From contig JBBRNH010000019.1 in assembly GCA_038230415.1 (NCBI GenBank), positions 9,200-73,199 of the forward strand: a stretch of 64,000 nucleotides of DNA, in the 5' to 3' direction. This document shows, in pieces, positions 60,507-64,000 of this stretch. Position numbers and translations under genes: made by a program. This DNA comes from JBBRNH01 sp038230415 (GTDB lineage: Bacteria; Bacteroidota; Bacteroidia; Cytophagales; Spirosomataceae). Each line of letters starts with the position of its first letter. Position 1 is the stretch's first letter. The notes beneath the pieces are model-generated. The model had not been told where the DNA came from and ran no database searches. It worked only from the letters and a program-made list of their open reading frames with translations.

Positions 60507-61085
60507 ATGACAATTCCACTGGCACTGCCTTATTCCGGTACATTTTCGGATCAGGAACTGGTTAAGTTCTGCGCCGAAAACCCTGACATCGGTATCGAAC
60601 GCGACGAACAGGGTCGAATTTCTATTGATATGTCTCCTTCTTGTATCCTGACCAGTTCTAATAACAGCGAACTGAATGGCGAACTGGTTGTTTGGAACCG
60701 CAAGACCAAAGCCGGTAAAGTGATTGACTCCAATGGCGGGTTTTTTCTGAAAGACCGTTCGATGCGTGCGCCGGACGTGGGCTGGATTCGGCGCGAACGG
60801 TGGGACGCGCTCAGTGAGGGCGAAAAAAAGTCAATTCCGCACCTCGTTCCCGACTTTGTGATCGAACTGCTTTCGGATACCGACCGGCTGAAAAAGACGC
60901 AGAAAAAGATGGAAAAATGGATTAAAAACGGCGTTCGGCTGGCGTGGCTCGTTGATCCGCGTCATCAGCAAACCGAAATTTACCGCCCCGGCCAACCCGT
61001 AGAAATACAACCGTTTTCGGCCACCTTATCGGGCGAAACCGTGTTGGAAGGCTTTGAAACCGTGCTGGCCGATATCTTAGAATAA
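60507..61085 (+). CDS. Uma2-family protein (canonical)
   Basis: 192 residues, the only rightward Uma2 here and the closest to canonical: MRAPDVGWIRRERW (Asp), PDFVIELLSDTD (Glu) and K in KKMEKWIKNGVRLAWLVDP, the phrase typical of DUF820. Belongs to a different subgroup from the leftward array members, which lack the RAPDVGWI phrase. It follows the trypsin-like protease. Confidence 0.88.
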   Translation: MTIPLALPYSGTFSDQELVKFCAENPDIGIERDEQGRISIDMSPSCILTSSNNSELNGELVVWNRKTKAGKVIDSNGGFFLKDRSMRAPDVGWIRRERWDALSEGEKKSIPHLVPDFVIELLSDTDRLKKTQKKMEKWIKNGVRLAWLVDPRHQQTEIYRPGQPVEIQPFSATLSGETVLEGFETVLADILE

Positions 61086-61091
61086 TCAGCA

Positions 61092-61150
61092 CGCAAAGAC
61101 GCAGAGACGCAAAAGACTCTTTACCTCTTTTGCGTCTCTGCGTCTTTGCG
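61092..61150. repeat. Perfect 25-bp hairpin before hemB
   Basis: Arms 61092-61116 and 61126-61150 pair at every position with a nine-base loop (CTCTTTACC). The arm core CGCAAAGACGCAGAGACGC recurs at 56713. It could terminate the Uma2 transcript or protect the hemB mRNA. Confidence 0.9.
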
Positions 61151-61167
61151 CGAACCCCTTTTTCCAT

Positions 61168-62166
61168 ATGAACCTCATTCGTCGCCCGCGCCGGAACCGT
61201 CAGTCAGCCGTTATCCGTGATATGGTGCAGGAAACCCGGCTGCACGTTTCTGACTTTATCTTTCCGCTATTCGTTACTGAGGGCCAAAACGTCCGCAGTG
61301 AGGTTTCGTCAATGCCCGGCATTTATCGGTTTTCACCGGATTTGCTGCTCGATGAAATCGCTGAGTGCGTAGCGTTGGGAATCAAGACGTTCGATCTGTT
61401 TCCGCAACTGCCCGAATCGAAGAAGGACAAACTCGCTACTGAAAGCCTGAATCCCGACGGGCTGTATCTGAAAACAATCCGCGCCATTAAATCCCAATTC
61501 CCGGACGTTTGCCTGATGACCGACGTAGCGATGGACCCGTACAGCATTGACGGTCACGATGGGATTGTGGAGAACGGCGTTTCGTCGCCCGGCCGCATCC
61601 TGAACGACGAAACGCTGATTATTTTGGGGGCGATGGCCGTGGCGCAGGCGCGGGCCGGTGCCGACATTGTGGGGCCGTCTGACATGATGGACGGGCGCGT
61701 TGGTTACATCAGGCAAGAACTTGACAATGCAGGATTTACCGACGTAGCAATCATGGCCTATACCGCCAAATATGCCAGTGCGTTCTACGGTCCGTTCCGC
61801 GATGCATTAGATTCGGCCCCGAAGTTTGGCGACAAAAAAACGTATCAGATGAACCCCGCTAACAGCCGCGAAGCCCTCATTGAAGCCGATTTAGATCAGG
61901 CCGAAGGTGCCGATTTTCTGATGGTGAAGCCCGCCCTGGCGTATTTAGACGTGATTAAACTCCTGCACGATAACTATGATTTACCGATTGCCGCGTATAA
62001 CGTCAGTGGCGAATACGCCATGATTAAGGCCGCTGCCCAAAACGGCTGGCTCGACGGAGAGCGGGCCATGATGGAAAGCCTCCTGGCAATTAAACGCGCC
62101 GGTGCCTCGGTAATTCTGACCTATTTTGCCAAAGAAGCCGCCCGGTTATTGATATATGATGTGTGA
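61168..62166 (+). CDS. hemB: Porphobilinogen synthase (delta-aminolevulinate dehydratase)
   Basis: 332 residues. Joins two 5-aminolevulinate to porphobilinogen in haem synthesis. Active-site lysines K201 (AYTAKYASAFYGPFR) and K254 (LMVKPALAYLD) are present. The region that in zinc enzymes holds three cysteines reads MTDVAMDPYSIDGHDG (118-132), with acidic residues instead, so this is the magnesium-type enzyme. Start RRPRRNRQSAVIRDMVQETR is typical. Confidence 0.96.
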   Translation: MNLIRRPRRNRQSAVIRDMVQETRLHVSDFIFPLFVTEGQNVRSEVSSMPGIYRFSPDLLLDEIAECVALGIKTFDLFPQLPESKKDKLATESLNPDGLYLKTIRAIKSQFPDVCLMTDVAMDPYSIDGHDGIVENGVSSPGRILNDETLIILGAMAVAQARAGADIVGPSDMMDGRVGYIRQELDNAGFTDVAIMAYTAKYASAFYGPFRDALDSAPKFGDKKTYQMNPANSREALIEADLDQAEGADFLMVKPALAYLDVIKLLHDNYDLPIAAYNVSGEYAMIKAAAQNGWLDGERAMMESLLAIKRAGASVILTYFAKEAARLLIYDV

Positions 62167-62180
62167 TATATAGTGTATAA

Positions 62181-62232
62181 TGTATGATGTATACTGTCAA
62201 ATCAGATAATTGACCGGATCATACATCATACA
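62181..62232. repeat. Hairpin between hemB and the exporter gene
   Basis: TGTATGATGTAT (62181-62192) pairs perfectly with 62221-62232; further AT-rich partial pairing extends both arms. There is no T run. Confidence 0.7.
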
Positions 62233-62253
62233 CGACACATCATACATTAATTT

Positions 62254-63459
62254 ATGTATCGAGATAGCCGGTTGCCCCTTATCTACGCCATTATCCTGCT
62301 CGACGTGATTGTTGGCTCGGCCATCGGGCCAATCATGCCCGCGTTTGTGACGGGCTTAGATAAGCCACAGGTCTGGCTCTCGGTTGGCACGGCGTTGTTT
62401 CTGGGTGTTCAGTTGTTCTCGGCCCCGCTGCTGGGCAAACTCTCTGATGGGTACGGGCGCAGGCCCATTTTCATTGTTTCGGCCATCGGTACGCTCCTGG
62501 CCGATGTGCTGTTGCTGCCCGTTCGGGTTGGGTTTTACTTCGGCAATCGCCTGAGCGACGGTGCCAGCAACGGGATGTATGCCGCCGTGCGGTCGGCCAT
62601 CACCGATATTTCGCCCAAAGAGCAGTTATTCAAAAACCTCGGTATCGAAGGCGTAATCGTCTCGCTGGGCTTTGTGCTGGGGCCGCTGGTATCGGGTATT
62701 TTGCTCACCGTGTTTGATGTGCCAGCCGATGAGCAGGCGGGCGTGGTAGTGGCGATGACGCTGGTTATTTCGGGGGCAAACGTTTTGCTCACCTTCCTGC
62801 TGGCCGAAACCCACCCCAACCCGCCCGGCGTGTCGCAGGCCGAACTCCGCCTTGAATTAAGAAACTCACTGAACGTCAGCACCATCTGGGCGAGATTGCA
62901 GGCCAAAGACGCTGCGATTCCGGGCCTGCTGAAACTCGTACTGATGCAGGTTTGCCTGACACTCGGACTGGGGTATTACAACTATTTTGTGGCCTTTGTG
63001 AGCCTCGGTGCGTTGCAGATGACCGCCCGCGATATTTCGTATTTTTTCATCTTTTTCGGTGCCTTGAGTATTGCCGTCAACTACGGTTTCTACGGCTTCG
63101 TGGCCGACCGCATCAACCAACGCCGGTGGATTTTCTGGCTCGCTCTGGCTGGCATACCAATTCTGGCCGGATACGGCTTGGTCGGCTCGTCGCTCGTTGG
63201 CCTATACATGATCATCGTGGTTGACTGCCTGACCATTTCGCTCGTTCAGGGACTCATTGAGGGACTAATGGCCCAACTCACCACCGACGACGACCGGGGC
63301 GAAGTATTCGGGCTAAATCAGGCGATGCAGGGTCTGGCGAGTTTCGGCACAACGGTTGTTTTCGGCGCGTTATCGGTGGTGGATTTGCGCCTGCCGTTTT
63401 TCTGGTTTGCTGCCTGCATGGGCGCGCTGGCGTGGCTGGCACGCCCCCAAAATGACTAA
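62254..63459 (+). CDS. MFS exporter (TetA/drug efflux-like)
   Basis: 401 residues with about 12 membrane segments. The loop 2-3 motif GKLSDGYGRRPIFI is motif A of drug:proton antiporters, and GVIVSLGFVLGPLVSGILL is the motif C region. Substrate unknown. Its stop overlaps the stop of the convergent gene by four bases. Confidence 0.9.
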   Translation: MYRDSRLPLIYAIILLDVIVGSAIGPIMPAFVTGLDKPQVWLSVGTALFLGVQLFSAPLLGKLSDGYGRRPIFIVSAIGTLLADVLLLPVRVGFYFGNRLSDGASNGMYAAVRSAITDISPKEQLFKNLGIEGVIVSLGFVLGPLVSGILLTVFDVPADEQAGVVVAMTLVISGANVLLTFLLAETHPNPPGVSQAELRLELRNSLNVSTIWARLQAKDAAIPGLLKLVLMQVCLTLGLGYYNYFVAFVSLGALQMTARDISYFFIFFGALSIAVNYGFYGFVADRINQRRWIFWLALAGIPILAGYGLVGSSLVGLYMIIVVDCLTISLVQGLIEGLMAQLTTDDDRGEVFGLNQAMQGLASFGTTVVFGALSVVDLRLPFFWFAACMGALAWLARPQND

Positions 63460-64000
63460 TACGTTTTTGTCATGTCTGCCGGAATCGCCAGAATCACATT
63501 GGCGAGGTTCCGGTTCTCTTTGGGTAACGCAGTAACGGCATCAAGTTCGACCGAAGAGATGGTAACCACTTTCAAATCAGGCTGTTCGCGTTTCAGATAC
63601 CATGAAATGCCCTCAAAGTTTTTGGAGTGATAATCGCCGTTGAGGTGCAGCAAGAGCTTGCCGACTTGCCAGTTTTGCAGGATGCTGTGCGCCATTGTTG
63701 CGTCTTTCAACGCCTGGGCGCGGGCAAAGTTAGCGGCCATATCAGATGGTGGAGCCTGGCCGTCGGTGCCGTGCGGGTTCGCAGTTCCGGTGCTGTTGCC
63801 ATGACTGCCGCCCATCATGTCGAGCATGGCGGCATAGCCGGGCAGGGTCAGGTCAACGGTAAGGGGCAGGGGAGCAAGCAGGGTTTTATTCGTTATCGTA
63901 TCCAAGGCGGCTACCCCCTGCCGGGCTACCAAACTCGCGTATCGGCGGGGAACATTAGCAGCTACGAACGGGATTTTATTCGCCCGGCAAAAATCCACAA
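63456..64000 (-). CDS. ChaN-like iron-uptake lipoprotein, C-terminal part
   Basis: About 180 residues visible; the frame runs off the window edge and the true start is outside it (position 63998 is an internal codon, not a start). FCRANKIPFVAANVPRRYAS, ATMAHSILQNW, LLHLNGDYHSKNFEGISWYL and the closing strands match ChaN/DUF399 proteins, which bind haem and take part in iron uptake. The Asp-Tyr-His (GDYHS) phrase is a family hallmark. Confidence 0.85.
   Translation of the reverse strand, partial: VDFCRANKIPFVAANVPRRYASLVARQGVAALDTITNKTLLAPLPLTVDLTLPGYAAMLDMMGGSHGNSTGTANPHGTDGQAPPSDMAANFARAQALKDATMAHSILQNWQVGKLLLHLNGDYHSKNFEGISWYLKREQPDLKVVTISSVELDAVTALPKENRNLANVILAIPADMTKTY

Overview
The window looks chromosomal and comes from a Bacteroidota bacterium of the Spirosoma/Fibrella/Rudanella type (Cytophagales). 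Grounds: promoter -7 boxes fit TAnnTTTG, Shine-Dalgarno sites are weak or absent, about 800-residue FtsX-type permeases beginning MFRNYLKIAWRN occur in series, and the gene content (Uma2 proteins, LytS/LytTR pair, TMEM175-type channel, DUF1080 and DUF4097 proteins) is typical. No tRNA, rRNA, CRISPR array or transposase gene was found. The organism call is inference from family resemblance.

Region 1 (1-2121) is a small accessory patch: the start of an unknown leftward gene, a control region with 12-bp periodic repeats and two copies of a palindrome, a PemK/MazF-type toxin-antitoxin pair, a PIN-type toxin-antitoxin pair, and an XRE-type repressor. Three of these genes start with copies of the same sequence. 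A strong terminator closes it.

Region 2 (2162-44039) is the centre of interest. A histidine kinase and an NtrC-type sigma-54 activator read leftward. Rightward lie a HlyD-type adaptor, two ABC ATPases, nine FtsX/MacB-type permeases and a TolC-type channel. These fall into three blocks (5575-18950, 24918-36633, 39020-44039). Each block is headed by the same layout: two TGTCCG...CGGACA palindromes 21-22 bp apart, then 52-53 bp, then a -24/-12 (sigma-54-like) promoter. I infer one regulon run by the local kinase/activator pair. Small leftward Uma2 genes sit inside these blocks, usually ending within 1-23 bp of a permease stop and carrying their own TATCTTTG promoter, so the permease blocks would be interrupted (non-contiguous) operons with built-in antisense transcription. 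Between blocks lie a membrane glycosyltransferase, a PA14-OmpA lipid-independent envelope protein, a serine hydrolase, a DUF4097 protein, a DUF1080 hydrolase and a short-chain dehydrogenase.

Region 3 (44194-64000) is ordinary chromosome: M48 peptidase, NYN-cold-shock fusion, IlvD/Edd dehydratase, fatty acid hydroxylase, patatin phospholipase, M23 endopeptidase lipoprotein, TMEM175-type channel, DUF2231 protein, LysR regulator, LytS/LytTR two-component pair, fatty acid desaturase, trypsin-like protease followed by a rightward Uma2 gene, HemB, an MFS exporter and the end of a ChaN-like gene. Several gaps in the whole window hold long, different palindromes that have no coding role; two of them have intruded on gene ends.
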